From: Moheibacter sp035515075
GTDB taxonomy: Bacteria > Bacteroidota > Bacteroidia > Flavobacteriales > Weeksellaceae
DNA: 64,000 nt
Assembly (NCBI GenBank): GCA_035515075.1
Contig: DATJBZ010000031.1
Span: forward strand, 1 to 64,000
Direction of reading: 5' to 3'
In this document: piece by piece, positions 24,444 through 33,972 of the stretch
Position numbering within the stretch: the first letter of the stretch is position 1
How the letters are laid out: each line of letters starts with the position of its first letter
Program-made: the position numbers and the translations under genes
The notes under the pieces: generated by a model
Database searches by the model: none
What the model saw: the letters and a program-made list of their open reading frames with translations, nothing else
Told to the model about the DNA's origin: nothing

Positions 24444-26024
24444 TTATTCTTGATTTTCTAAGGTCAATACCCGCTGAATCATCCGATCTTCTGGCCACCA
24501 AGCTTTGTACAAGGTGCTCAATCCAAACAACTCTTCAGCAATCGAGGCGCGGATGAAACTTTTCAAAAAACGTTCTTCCTCTTCATTGATTTTTTCTGAA
24601 GATAAACCAACGGTTTTCAAATATTCTGCATAAATCGGCTGAATGTCATAAAAATTCAAAAACCAATTTTCTGACATCCACCCAGGATTGTATTGGTTTT
24701 CCAAAATTTTCGCATAAAAGAAATCTGCATTGACTTTTGAACGGGCGTGTTGCAAAGTCCAAACTTTCAATTGCATCGTATCCACCGGCACAAATTCATC
24801 GGGAATAATCCCGCCGCCACCATAAACGGTCTTTCCAGAAGGCGTTTTATAGGCCAAATCTTTGTTGATTTTCATGCTGTCCTTGTTGATCAACTCTCCC
24901 CGGCGAACGCGGTTGTACAAATCTTCGGCGTAGGCCTTCTTGCCCGTATCATAAGGCTTTTGAATCGAACGACCCGAAGGCGTGTAATAATGCGCAACGG
25001 TCAAGCGCACCCGTGTACCATCCCCCAGATTCACTTCGCGTTGCACCAATCCTTTCCCAAAAGATCTTCTGCCCACCAAAGTCGCACGGCCATATTCTTG
25101 CAAAGCACCTGCCACAATCTCACTGGATGAAGCCGAACTCTCATCGATCAAAACATAGACTTTGCCATCTTCGAATTCACCGCCATTTTTGGCATAAATG
25201 TATTTTCGTTTCTCGTCCTTGTCTTCGGTATAAACAATCAGTTCGTTTTTTCTCAAAAATTCATCCGCGATTTGTTCCCCCACCCGCATGATGCCACCAG
25301 GATTTCCTCTCAAATCCAAAATCAAAGTCGTCATGCCTTGTTTTTTGAGCGCCACCAAAGCCTTTCTCATCTCTTCAGCAGAATGCTCCGCAAATCGAAT
25401 CAATTTGATGTAACCGATCGCTTCATTGATTTTGAAATAAGCAACCACACTCGGTACTGGAACCTCTCCTTTTTTGGCCGTTACTTTCAACAATTCTCGG
25501 TTTCTTAAAATGGTCAAATCAATTTCTTGTGCAGCATTTTCACTAAAAATGGTGTGCAAATTGTCTGCATTCAATCCCAAAATATTCACACTATCGACTT
25601 GGATGATTTTATCTTCCAAATACAAATTCAAATAATTGGGACTGTTGGGCAAAACTTGGGTCACTGTCAACGTATCTTCCACATTTCGGATCATGATGCC
25701 CAAACCTTTGAAACTTCCACTCATTTCTCGGTTGACTTTCTGTAAATCATTCTTGCTCAAATAGGAACTGTGTGGATCGAGTTGATCGACAATTTGATAA
25801 ATAACATTATCCACCAAACTGTCTGTATTGACTTGTTCCATGTATTGGTTGTCAATCAATGAAACCAATCTTCTAATTTTCTGCTCATTGGCACTGTATT
25901 GCAAACCCACCAAATTGTCATTTTCATCAATGGCAATGTCGTATTTTCTGCCCAGCATAAATCCCACAATCAGTAGGATGATGATCAACAAAACAATGTT
26001 AAAGATTTTCAGAAACGAGCGCAT
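24444..26024 (-). CDS. ctpA: S41-family C-terminal processing peptidase (CtpA type)
   Basis: 526 residues. N-terminal membrane anchor (IFNIVLLIIILLIVGFML, about 7-24), a PDZ domain near 85-175 (GSFKGLGIMIRNVEDTLTV at its start), and the S41 core. The nucleophile serine is in DESSASSSEIVAGAL near 290-304 and the general-base lysine in RRSFGKGLVQ near 320. It cleaves exported proteins at their C-termini in the periplasm. It follows the dCMP deaminase with a three-base gap and abuts the xer gene, so it is likely read from the mre operon. Confidence 0.9.
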   Translation of the reverse strand: MRSFLKIFNIVLLIIILLIVGFMLGRKYDIAIDENDNLVGLQYSANEQKIRRLVSLIDNQYMEQVNTDSLVDNVIYQIVDQLDPHSSYLSKNDLQKVNREMSGSFKGLGIMIRNVEDTLTVTQVLPNSPNYLNLYLEDKIIQVDSVNILGLNADNLHTIFSENAAQEIDLTILRNRELLKVTAKKGEVPVPSVVAYFKINEAIGYIKLIRFAEHSAEEMRKALVALKKQGMTTLILDLRGNPGGIMRVGEQIADEFLRKNELIVYTEDKDEKRKYIYAKNGGEFEDGKVYVLIDESSASSSEIVAGALQEYGRATLVGRRSFGKGLVQREVNLGDGTRVRLTVAHYYTPSGRSIQKPYDTGKKAYAEDLYNRVRRGELINKDSMKINKDLAYKTPSGKTVYGGGGIIPDEFVPVDTMQLKVWTLQHARSKVNADFFYAKILENQYNPGWMSENWFLNFYDIQPIYAEYLKTVGLSSEKINEEEERFLKSFIRASIAEELFGLSTLYKAWWPEDRMIQRVLTLENQE

Positions 26025-26027
26025 ATT

Positions 26028-26456
26028 TTATAATTCTTCAGCTGTGATATGAACCAATTCAACATTGGCTTTGGCAAGAAATTTCAAACCTTCATCATCC
26101 TTGTAATCGTCCATATAAACCACACGCGTAATGCCTGCTTGATGAATCAATTTACTGCACTCCTTGCAAGGCGAAAGCGTGACGTACAAAGTCGCATTTT
26201 TACAACTTTGGGTGGAAGAAGCCACTTTCAAAATCGCATTGGCTTCTGCATGCAAAACATACCAATGGGTATAGCCGGCTTCGTCTTCACAAAAATTATC
26301 AAAACCACTGGGCGTTCCATTGTAACCATCGGAAATGATCATGCGGTCTTTGACGATGATCGCACCGACTTGTCGTCTTTGACAATGGGATAATTTGCCC
26401 CATGTTTGGGCCATTTTCAAATAAGCCTTGTCGTATTTTAATTGTTTGTCTTTCAT
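26028..26456 (-). CDS. dCMP/deoxycytidylate deaminase family protein
   Basis: 142 residues from the ATG at 26456; a GTG at 26483 would add nine residues but the family-like N-terminus begins at MKDKQLKYD. The zinc site is complete: HAEANAIL near 80-87 (His ligand and catalytic Glu) and PCKECSKLIHQ near 108-118 (two Cys ligands), preceded by CQRRQVGAIIVKDRMIISDG. It deaminates dCMP to dUMP, feeding thymidylate synthesis (ComEB-type). It lies 28 bases after rodA and three before ctpA in the long minus-strand run. Confidence 0.9.
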   Translation of the reverse strand: MKDKQLKYDKAYLKMAQTWGKLSHCQRRQVGAIIVKDRMIISDGYNGTPSGFDNFCEDEAGYTHWYVLHAEANAILKVASSTQSCKNATLYVTLSPCKECSKLIHQAGITRVVYMDDYKDDEGLKFLAKANVELVHITAEEL

Positions 26457-26484
26457 GTTGATTTGAATTGAATCTTTGCGCACA

Positions 26485-28014
26485 TCATATCAAGCTTTGT
26501 CGGTCTTTGTAATTTAAAATCAAAAAGATACTGATCAATGAAATGAACGCCCAAAGTGAACTACCTCCATAACTAAAAAATGGCAAGGGAATGCCCACTG
26601 TCGGAAACAAGCCCATCACCATCGCAATGTTCATCGTGTAATGCAATAGAAATATCGTCGCGACTGAATAGCCAAAAAATCGATTGAATTTGCTGCGTTG
26701 TTGTTCTGCCAACCAATACAAACGCAAAATGAACAATCCATAAAATATAATCAAAACGCTGCTGCCCACAAATCCCCATTCTTCTCCTACGGTACAAAAA
26801 ATGTAATCCGTTGATTGTTCTGGAACAAATTTCCCAATTTTCACCGTGCCTTGTAAATAACCTTTGCCCATCAAGTCGCCGGAACCAATGGCCGTTTTAG
26901 AATACAACAAGTTGTATCCTGAAGTGTCCCTGTATTTCTTTTCGCCCTCGAACAAAACCATCACCCGTTCTTGCTGGTGGTTGGGCAATTTCGAATACAT
27001 TTCACTCGAAAAAACAGAGGCACCGATCGTTCCTAAAAACAACACCACCGAAATCAAAGCCACTTCATACGTTTGATTGGTCGCAAATTCTACACTGAAC
27101 ATCTTGTAAGGCGATTCTGCATTATCTTTCAAGATGAAATAAGAGATCGACAACATCAAAACTACGGCCATTCCCAAGCCGATCAAACCATAAAACAACA
27201 CATTGAAATGCAAGATTTCTGGTGCAACATAGCCTTTCGAAGAAACATCTTCTATGCCGCCCCATTCTGGCAGAAAGTAACTCAAAAGCATCAGTACCGA
27301 AAAATAAATCACCAAACCAATTTGAACGCCCATCACGTTCTTGAGAATGTTTCTTTTGTAAGAAAACGCCACCAAAAACACGGAAACGATCAAAATGATC
27401 CAACCAATGATCATCAATATGTAAAACGGCGGATGAGAAATTGAGAACAAAAACAAAGCACCGCCCAGCACTGGAACAAAGATGTACAATACCGAAAATC
27501 CTTCGCGGTACAAGGCAACAATGAATGCGCTAAAAATCAAAACCGACCCCAAATCGGGTTGCAACATGATGAAAACAATCGGAATACAAATGATCGCAAA
27601 GGCCGTCAAAGCCGTCCTTTTCAATTTGATTTCAACCGAAGGCGAACTGATAAAATTCGCCAAAAACAAACCTGTAGCGATCTTGGCAACTTCCACAGGT
27701 TGAAAACTAATCGGTCCAAAATTAAACCAAGCCTTGGCGCCGTTGACTTCTCGCCCAAATATCAGCACTGCAATGAGCAGTACCAAAGAAAACAGGTAGA
27801 TCAGCGGACTGTACACCTCAAAGAAATTCGCGTTGGCAGAAGTCACCGATATGAAACCAATGACCAACACGAAACTTAATCCAAAGAATATCAATTGCCT
27901 AATTCCTTTATCAGGCTCCACGCTGTAAATGTTCATGATGCCAAACAAGATGATCGCCACACACATAAAAATGGTCAACCAATCGATTCCTTTTCCTGAA
28001 CGACTATGATTCAT
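26485..28014 (-). CDS. rodA: Rod-shape-determining protein RodA (SEDS glycan polymerase)
   Basis: 509 residues, longer than E. coli RodA (370), with extra hydrophobic segments in the middle that also occur in Bacteroidota homologues. About 12 membrane segments. SEDS signatures visible are the early FQPVEVAKIATGLFLANF, the LQPDLGSVLIFSAF segment near 165 with the catalytic-site region, and the late VGIPLPFFSYGGSSLWA near 475-491. It polymerises lipid II into peptidoglycan strands in lateral-wall growth with PBP2. Its start overlaps the end of mrdA by 11 bases. Confidence 0.93.
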   Translation of the reverse strand: MNHSRSGKGIDWLTIFMCVAIILFGIMNIYSVEPDKGIRQLIFFGLSFVLVIGFISVTSANANFFEVYSPLIYLFSLVLLIAVLIFGREVNGAKAWFNFGPISFQPVEVAKIATGLFLANFISSPSVEIKLKRTALTAFAIICIPIVFIMLQPDLGSVLIFSAFIVALYREGFSVLYIFVPVLGGALFLFSISHPPFYILMIIGWIILIVSVFLVAFSYKRNILKNVMGVQIGLVIYFSVLMLLSYFLPEWGGIEDVSSKGYVAPEILHFNVLFYGLIGLGMAVVLMLSISYFILKDNAESPYKMFSVEFATNQTYEVALISVVLFLGTIGASVFSSEMYSKLPNHQQERVMVLFEGEKKYRDTSGYNLLYSKTAIGSGDLMGKGYLQGTVKIGKFVPEQSTDYIFCTVGEEWGFVGSSVLIIFYGLFILRLYWLAEQQRSKFNRFFGYSVATIFLLHYTMNIAMVMGLFPTVGIPLPFFSYGGSSLWAFISLISIFLILNYKDRQSLI

Positions 28015-29893
28015 TGCTAGGTGTTTTTACAGTTTCTACATACCAACCTTTTCGTTTCAAATAATTGATCCATTCCTTTCGGTATTCTCCCTCCAAGTTC
28101 CCATTGATCATTCGCTCTTCCAACGCTTGTCTTTCCACTTCGCCAAAAAGGTATTTTTCTGCTACCAAAGAAGACATGGGACCAGCCCATCTTGAACCCC
28201 AATACCCATTTTCTACAATGACTGCTACCACGATTTGTGGATTGTCGGCAGGAGCAATCAACGTAAAAAGCGAGTGATCCTGTCCATGTGGATTTTGAGA
28301 AGTTCCAGTTTTACCTGCTTGGGTGAATTTCTTCGATGCATAGCCTCGGGCCGTTCCTGCAGTAAACACTTGTCGCATTCCTTCAAAAACTGGATCAAAA
28401 TGAATGGGATCCACCAAACTGTTTTTTCTTTCTGTAAACCGCGGATCGCTTTGCAACTCCCCATCCAATTCTCTCACAATGTGCGGCGTATAAAAATAAC
28501 CACGATTGGCAATGACCGCTGTAAAGTTGGCAATTTGTAAAGGAGTCAAAGCAACGTCCCCTTGTCCCATTCCATTAAAAATCATCTGATAAGGCGTCCA
28601 CTTTCCTTCACCAAATCGGTTGTCATAAAATTTCCCTGAAGGAATCAAGCCCGAACTTCCTACTGCCAAATCATTGTTCAAATAAACACCCAAACCAAAA
28701 CTCGCCATGATTTCTTTCCATTCGTCCATTCCCTTGGCATACTCTTTTGGATATTTTTGAACGATATCTCGATAAGCTTCAGAAAAATAATTGTTACAAG
28801 ACACCGCAATCGCCTCTTTCAAACGAAGCGGTCGATGATACCGGCCACATTTACACCCAATCTTCATGCGCCCATGCCGAAAACCTTGTTTACAAACATA
28901 ACCAGTAGAATCCGTCATCACGCCCATCTGCATACCTGCCAAAGCTGTCATCATTTTGAAAGTAGAACCTGGCGGATAAGTCGCTTGGGAAACTCGATCA
29001 TAGTTGGCCAAACTCACCGTATCGCGCAACAAAGCCGTTCTTTCTTTTGAATCCAAATAACGGTGCGGATCTACAGTAGGTGCAGAAGCCATGGCCAAAA
29101 TCTCCCCTGTTTTCGGATCCAAAGCCACAATTGCGCCTCTTTTATTTTTCAACAATTGCTCTGCATATTGCTGCAATTCGTAATCAATGGTCAAAGTAAT
29201 CGTTTTCCCACTTTTTGCTGGCTGATCGTATAAACCATCTTTGTAAGGCCCAACGGCTTGCATCAATCGATCCGCAATGTAATTTCGTACGCCTTTGACA
29301 CCACGCAAATCCTTTTCATACGAACGCTCTACACCAGCAATTCCTACAACATCTCCTGGACGGTAATAGTTGGAATCGGTCTTGATGTAGGCTTCGTTGG
29401 CTTCGTTGATGTAGCCCAAAATATTCCCTGCCGAGTGCACCATGTACTTTCGCTCGGGTCGCTTGATGATTGACATCGAAGGATACAAATACAATTGCTC
29501 TTGGATGCGCGCATAATTTTCTCTTGAAATGTTTTTGATCAATGGATAAGGCGACAAAGCATGAAAGTACCTTTCGTTTCGAATTTCCAACAATCTCTGG
29601 TGAAATTCTTCCTTTTCAATGCCCGCCATTGCGCAAAAAGCCAAGGTATCAAATCGCTCATTGATCATCGCTGGAATCACATCCAGCTCATAGCTGTAGG
29701 AATTACTTACCAATAATTTCCCATTTCTATCCAAAATATCTCCTCGATTTGGGAATAAAACTTCTTGTTTGATGGACGTATTGATCGCGTTTAATTTGTA
29801 ACGGTCGGTGGCCAATTGTAAATAATACAACCGCCAAACAAACAATCCCATGATCAACAAAACAAAGGCAGTAATGCCATAAATCTTTTTCAT
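28004..29893 (-). CDS. mrdA: Penicillin-binding protein 2 (peptidoglycan transpeptidase)
   Basis: 629 residues. N-terminal membrane anchor (ITAFVLLIMGLFVWRLYYLQ, about 7-26), dimerisation/pedestal domain to about 230, then the transpeptidase domain. Active-site motifs: SxxK in YPPGSTFKMMT near 308-318, SxN in VSCNNYFSEA near 368 and KTG in AGKTGTSQNPHG near 530. It cross-links peptidoglycan in the periplasm as RodA's partner in the elongasome. It overlaps mreD by four bases upstream and rodA by 11 downstream. Confidence 0.95.
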   Translation of the reverse strand: MKKIYGITAFVLLIMGLFVWRLYYLQLATDRYKLNAINTSIKQEVLFPNRGDILDRNGKLLVSNSYSYELDVIPAMINERFDTLAFCAMAGIEKEEFHQRLLEIRNERYFHALSPYPLIKNISRENYARIQEQLYLYPSMSIIKRPERKYMVHSAGNILGYINEANEAYIKTDSNYYRPGDVVGIAGVERSYEKDLRGVKGVRNYIADRLMQAVGPYKDGLYDQPAKSGKTITLTIDYELQQYAEQLLKNKRGAIVALDPKTGEILAMASAPTVDPHRYLDSKERTALLRDTVSLANYDRVSQATYPPGSTFKMMTALAGMQMGVMTDSTGYVCKQGFRHGRMKIGCKCGRYHRPLRLKEAIAVSCNNYFSEAYRDIVQKYPKEYAKGMDEWKEIMASFGLGVYLNNDLAVGSSGLIPSGKFYDNRFGEGKWTPYQMIFNGMGQGDVALTPLQIANFTAVIANRGYFYTPHIVRELDGELQSDPRFTERKNSLVDPIHFDPVFEGMRQVFTAGTARGYASKKFTQAGKTGTSQNPHGQDHSLFTLIAPADNPQIVVAVIVENGYWGSRWAGPMSSLVAEKYLFGEVERQALEERMINGNLEGEYRKEWINYLKRKGWYVETVKTPSNES

Positions 29894-30405
29894 CGTTGGG
29901 CTTTCTTTCTAAACAAAATCAAATAGAAATAAACAAACAACAGCGTGAATACCATGCTGTAAACCGCTCTCAACAACACTGCTTCCAAATTTGAAAAAGA
30001 AAAATTCTCGAAAAAGAACAAAATAAAATGATGGGTAAACACCAAAACAACTGTATAGACCAGCCACTGACCAACATTGAAATCCGAAAAATGAAACTCT
30101 TCTACTTCAAAAAATCGCGTACCCGCAACCACGCGTACCATGTATTTGCTCAAATACCCCATCGTAATGCTCGCCAGTGCATGTATGCCACCTGTGTCCT
30201 CAAATAAATCAACGCCCCAACCCAATAAAAAACACAACAACAAAAAGATGTAGCGGTTTTTGTTCGGATGGTACAACAAGATGAACAACACATAAATATA
30301 CGGCATGGCCAACTGCGCGAAACTGATTTTGCTGAAAATCATTCCTTGCAACAACACCAAAATTAAAACGGTGAACAAATTCGCCAATAGCCTAAGGTTG
30401 AGCAT
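29890..30405 (-). CDS. mreD: Rod-shape-determining protein MreD
   Basis: 171 residues with five or six membrane segments and almost no extramembrane sequence. It shows the MreD feel of GVDLFEDTGGIHALASITMG near 63-82 in the central part. Identification leans on its position between mreC and mrdA. It is an inner-membrane component of the elongasome. The first bases overlap mreC by 14 bases and its end overlaps mrdA by four, indicating tight translational coupling. Confidence 0.85.
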   Translation of the reverse strand: MLNLRLLANLFTVLILVLLQGMIFSKISFAQLAMPYIYVLFILLYHPNKNRYIFLLLCFLLGWGVDLFEDTGGIHALASITMGYLSKYMVRVVAGTRFFEVEEFHFSDFNVGQWLVYTVVLVFTHHFILFFFENFSFSNLEAVLLRAVYSMVFTLLFVYFYLILFRKKAQR

Positions 30406-31246
30406 GTCGTATGATACTATCTGATTTTTCTACTTCTGTTAATTCTTTCTTTTCCAAATTCACGATGACTTTCGCATAACGCAAACGCGCAAAATCTTCT
30501 TTCAGATCCACCTGAATGGCCAATTCGCCCGTCAACTCATCCACTTCAGCGCTCAAAACCGTTCCCAACATAATGCCACCTGGCACCACACCTGATTTCC
30601 CATCAGTTTCAATGGTATCACCCTTGCTGACTTCTACATATTTTGGAATTTCAGACAATTGCGCATAACGCGAATCCTTCCCATCCCACAACAATGTCCC
30701 AAAGTATTGGCTGTTTTTGATTTGTGCCGTCGTTCTTGCATTGGTATTCAACAAAGACATTACCCTTGCATAATTTTTGGTCGTATGGTACACATAGCCG
30801 ATAACGCCATTGGAAGAAATCACCCCCATGCCGCGTTCGATTCCTTGCCGAGAGCCTTTATTAATCGTCATCAAGTTGTGGGTTTTCATCACCGAATTGT
30901 TGATGACTTCCACCGGAATAAAATTATATGTTTGGTGAAATTCCAAATTATCAACCTGTCCATTGACACTTTCAAATTCGCTGATTTCGCCTTTGAGCAT
31001 TTCGATTTCTTTTCTCAATGCCGAATTTTCGGACTGCAATTCCAAATTATCTTCTTTCAAATGGAAAAATTGGGTCACTCCTGAAATCCGTTCATCGATT
31101 GCACCATTGATTTGCGCAACAGACTCATTCATCACTGATTGATGGTAAACTTTTTGGCGAAACGTAAAAACAAAAGACAAGACCACCAAAAGAAGATAAA
31201 GTAGAAACAATCCATTCTTGATCAATGGTTTCAGGATGAATTGCAT
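30392..31246 (-). CDS. mreC: Rod-shape-determining protein MreC
   Basis: 284 residues. A membrane anchor at about 13-30 (LFLLYLLLVVLSFVFTF), a periplasmic coiled coil at about 60-100 (LKEDNLELQSENSALRKEIE) and the beta-barrel MreC core at about 110-265 (VINNSVMKTHNLMTINKGS, then GIERGMGVISSNGVIGYVYH). MreC links the MreB filament to PBP2 across the inner membrane. It begins five bases after mreB and overlaps mreD. Confidence 0.93.
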   Translation of the reverse strand: MQFILKPLIKNGLFLLYLLLVVLSFVFTFRQKVYHQSVMNESVAQINGAIDERISGVTQFFHLKEDNLELQSENSALRKEIEMLKGEISEFESVNGQVDNLEFHQTYNFIPVEVINNSVMKTHNLMTINKGSRQGIERGMGVISSNGVIGYVYHTTKNYARVMSLLNTNARTTAQIKNSQYFGTLLWDGKDSRYAQLSEIPKYVEVSKGDTIETDGKSGVVPGGIMLGTVLSAEVDELTGELAIQVDLKEDFARLRYAKVIVNLEKKELTEVEKSDSIIRHAQP

Positions 31247-31251
31247 ACGCT

Positions 31252-32277
31252 TTATTTCATTAAGAAAGTGAACTTATCAATATTTTTTAAGGCAATACCC
31301 GTACCGCGAACCACTGCTCTCAATGGATCATCTGACAAAAACACAGGCAAGCCTGTTTTTTTAGAAATTCGTTGATCCAAACCTCTCAGCATCGACCCAC
31401 CACCGGCCATGTAAATCCCTGAATTGTAAATATCTGCCGCCAATTCTGGTGGCGTTTGAGACAAGGTTTCCATGATGGCATCTTCAATTCTCAAAATCGA
31501 CTTGTCCAATGCAGCGGCAATTTCTTTGTAGTTGACCGTAATTTCTTTGGGTTTTCCTGTGATCAAATCACGCCCTTGCACCGCCATGTCTTCTGGCTCA
31601 TGTTCCAAATCTTCGATGGCAGCACCCACTTCGATTTTCACACGTTCTGCCGTGCGTTCTCCAATGTACAAGTTGTGGTGACTTCTCAAATAATAAGCAA
31701 TGTCGTTCGTAAAAACATCTCCACCGATTTTAACAGATTTGTCACAAACAATTCCACCCAAAGCCAACACCGCAATTTCAGAAGTTCCTCCTCCGATGTC
31801 GATGATCATGCTTCCTTTCGGCAATTGCACATCAATTCCTACCCCAATCGCTGCTGCCATCGGTTCGTAAATCAAACGAACATCTTTGGCATTGACGTGT
31901 GCTGCAGAATCCTTTACCGCTCTTTTTTCTACTTCAGTAATCCCTGAAGGAATACAAATCACGATGCGCAAAGAAGGAGAAAAGAACTTCCCTCTGATGC
32001 CTGGAATTTGTTTGATGAATTCGCGAATCATGAATTCTGAAGCTTCAAAGTCAGCAATTACACCATCTTTCAATGGACGAATGGTTTTGATATCATCGTG
32101 GGTTTTGCCTTGCATGTGCTTGGCCTTTTCCCCTACAGCAATCACTTTGTTGGTCCGACGATCGATGGCTACGATCGATGGACTGTCAATGACAACCTTG
32201 TTGTTGTGAATGATTAAGGTGTTCGCTGTTCCTAAATCGATGGCCACATCTTGCGTGAAAAAATTGAATAACTTCAT
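31252..32277 (-). CDS. mreB: Rod-shape-determining protein MreB (bacterial actin)
   Basis: 341 residues, standard MreB length. Actin-fold phosphate motifs: IDLGTANTLI near 13-22 (phosphate 1), IIDIGGGTSEIAVLALGG near 158-175 (phosphate 2) and IYMAGGGSMLRGLDQRI near 287-303 (adenosine). An N-terminal amphipathic stretch MKLFNFFTQ may contact the membrane. It forms membrane-associated filaments that direct lateral wall synthesis. It heads a run of eight same-strand genes (mreB, mreC, mreD, mrdA, rodA, dCMP deaminase, ctpA, xer) with gaps of at most 28 bases. A -7-like TATTTTTG lies at 32317-32324 but without a good TTG. Confidence 0.97.
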   Translation of the reverse strand: MKLFNFFTQDVAIDLGTANTLIIHNNKVVIDSPSIVAIDRRTNKVIAVGEKAKHMQGKTHDDIKTIRPLKDGVIADFEASEFMIREFIKQIPGIRGKFFSPSLRIVICIPSGITEVEKRAVKDSAAHVNAKDVRLIYEPMAAAIGVGIDVQLPKGSMIIDIGGGTSEIAVLALGGIVCDKSVKIGGDVFTNDIAYYLRSHHNLYIGERTAERVKIEVGAAIEDLEHEPEDMAVQGRDLITGKPKEITVNYKEIAAALDKSILRIEDAIMETLSQTPPELAADIYNSGIYMAGGGSMLRGLDQRISKKTGLPVFLSDDPLRAVVRGTGIALKNIDKFTFLMK

Positions 32278-32316
32278 TTACTTTTTAAATTCTTGAGGTT
32301 TACTGGAAAACGGATA

Positions 32317-32324
32317 CAAAAATA
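32317..32324 (-). promoter_or_regulatory. Putative -7 element for the mreB operon
   Basis: Minus-strand TATTTTTG, 40 bases before the mreB ATG; no TTG at the expected upstream distance, so it is only a candidate. Confidence 0.35.
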
Positions 32325-32439
32325 GGCAATTTTAAGTGAGTTTCTAAAAAGATAATTTGGCTTTTTTTCAATAAAAAAAAAGATGGGTGTAATTTAACAA
32401 TAATTAAGAAAAATTGGCGGAATTCCTGCGTTAAAATTT

Positions 32440-33201
32440 CTAAAATAGGCTTTTGATCACCCGCAATTTATGAGAATAATTTTGGCTATCGGTATTGAAA
32501 ATTCCTGTACTATCGATTGGATCAATCCGAACTTTTCCATGGGCATGAATGATCTTGTTGTCCCCCAACATCAAACCTACATGAATGATTTTTCCTTCTG
32601 CATTGTCAAAAAACGCCAAATCACCCGCTTCGGCTTCTTCCACAAAACTCAAAGCTTCGCCCAACTCGGCCTGTTGATAAGCATCCCTAGGCAATTTAAT
32701 TCCACAGAATTTGTACAATTGCTGCACAAGCCCCGAGCAATCGATACCAAAAACCGATTTTCCGCCCCATAAATAAGGCGTATTCAAATACAACATCGCC
32801 AATTCAGCCAAATCATTTTTGGTGAAATTCCCCGTACTGGCATCGCCCAAATAAGTCAATTCCTTGGCACCAAACCGCATGATCGACTGTTGCAAATTGG
32901 GCAAATACGCGCCCATCGGCAAAGTCAAAGGCCGCTCTTCTTCCACCGCTAAGTTGAATCCATCCACGGCATAATGCGCATTTTCAATGGCTAGAAACTC
33001 CGCTTCGGTCAATTCATAAAATTGTTTGCTGTCCGCCCAACCTTCATAGCCGTCGTCCACCGCTTTGATTTTGATCCAATTTTTCTTTTGACTCAAAATT
33101 TCGACTTTTTCACCAAACAAACATTGGGAAACCAATTCTGAACGATCAGAATCTTCCGCCCTCATCGGCGCAACACTGACTTGACAAATGGCATAATTCA
33201 T
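32440..33201 (-). CDS. C40 (NlpC/P60) peptidase with N-terminal SH3-like domains
   Basis: 253 residues without an obvious signal peptide (starts MNYAICQVSVAPMRAEDS). Two SH3b-like segments occupy about 1-110. The NlpC/P60 domain covers about 125-253: catalytic Cys in FGIDCSGLVQQLY near 151-163, His in KIIHVGLMLGD near 204-214 and a third polar residue in IIHAHGKVRID near 217-227. The architecture matches the YkfC-like gamma-D-glutamyl-L-diamino acid endopeptidases that process murein peptides. Lack of a signal suggests recycling of peptides in the cytoplasm, though an atypical export signal is possible. Confidence 0.85.
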   Translation of the reverse strand: MNYAICQVSVAPMRAEDSDRSELVSQCLFGEKVEILSQKKNWIKIKAVDDGYEGWADSKQFYELTEAEFLAIENAHYAVDGFNLAVEEERPLTLPMGAYLPNLQQSIMRFGAKELTYLGDASTGNFTKNDLAELAMLYLNTPYLWGGKSVFGIDCSGLVQQLYKFCGIKLPRDAYQQAELGEALSFVEEAEAGDLAFFDNAEGKIIHVGLMLGDNKIIHAHGKVRIDPIDSTGIFNTDSQNYSHKLRVIKSLF

Positions 33202-33243
33202 TTTGTAAATTTAAAAAATTGAAAGGAAAGCCCAAGCAATTGC

Positions 33244-33891
33244 TTAAAAACCTTTTCTAAGCAAACAGATCCCATCGCGAATCGGCAAAATGATCACTTC
33301 CACCCGATCGTCTGACATTCGGTCTTGGTTGAATTGTTGCAAAGCCAAAGTATCTTTGTCATTCGGTTTAGCAATTTCTAAAACCTTTCCATACCACAAT
33401 ACATTGTCCACCAAAATCACACCACCTGGACGAACTTGGTCAATGATTTTTTCGTAGTAATTGCCATAATTGCTTTTGTCTGCATCGATGAACACCAAAT
33501 CATACACCTCGTCTTTCATTTCGTCCAAAACATCCAAGGCTTGGCCAATTTTGAAATCAATTTGGGCAGCATAAGGCGAAGCTTCGAAATATTTTTTGGG
33601 CAAATAAGCCAATTCTTCGTTGCGATCGATGGTCGTGATTTTCCCTTCTTTGGCCAAACCTTCCGCCAAACACAAAGTCGAATACCCCGTAAAAGTCCCG
33701 ATTTCTAAAATATTTTTTGGCTGAACCAATTTTGAAAACAAACTCAAAAACTTGCCTTGGTAATCACCAGACAGCATTTGTGGTTGGGTGGTTTTTTGAA
33801 AAGTTTCTTTTCGAAGTTGCACCAAAAGTTCATTGACAGGAGAAGTATGATTTTCCAAATACTTTTCCAATTCATTCGTAAAAAAAGACAT
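33244..33891 (-). CDS. SAM-dependent O-methyltransferase (class I, COMT-like)
   Basis: 215 residues from the ATG at 33891. The long open frame upstream to 34311 runs antisense into the CoA transferase gene and is rejected. SAM-binding signature: NILEIGTFTGYSTLCLAEGL near 60-79, then TTIDRNEELA and VYDLVFIDADKSNYGNYYEK near 131-150 with the metal/substrate aspartates. This is the small bacterial O-methyltransferase family of the catechol/caffeoyl-CoA type; the substrate is unknown. It is divergent from the CoA transferase operon; a -7-like TATTTTTG occurs at 33912-33919. Confidence 0.88.
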   Translation of the reverse strand: MSFFTNELEKYLENHTSPVNELLVQLRKETFQKTTQPQMLSGDYQGKFLSLFSKLVQPKNILEIGTFTGYSTLCLAEGLAKEGKITTIDRNEELAYLPKKYFEASPYAAQIDFKIGQALDVLDEMKDEVYDLVFIDADKSNYGNYYEKIIDQVRPGGVILVDNVLWYGKVLEIAKPNDKDTLALQQFNQDRMSDDRVEVIILPIRDGICLLRKGF

Positions 33892-33972
33892 AGCAAAGCT
33901 TTTAATTCCAGCAAAAATACGGATTCCGCGAAAATTTATTTGTATTTTTATCCACAAACAAATTCTGAATAA

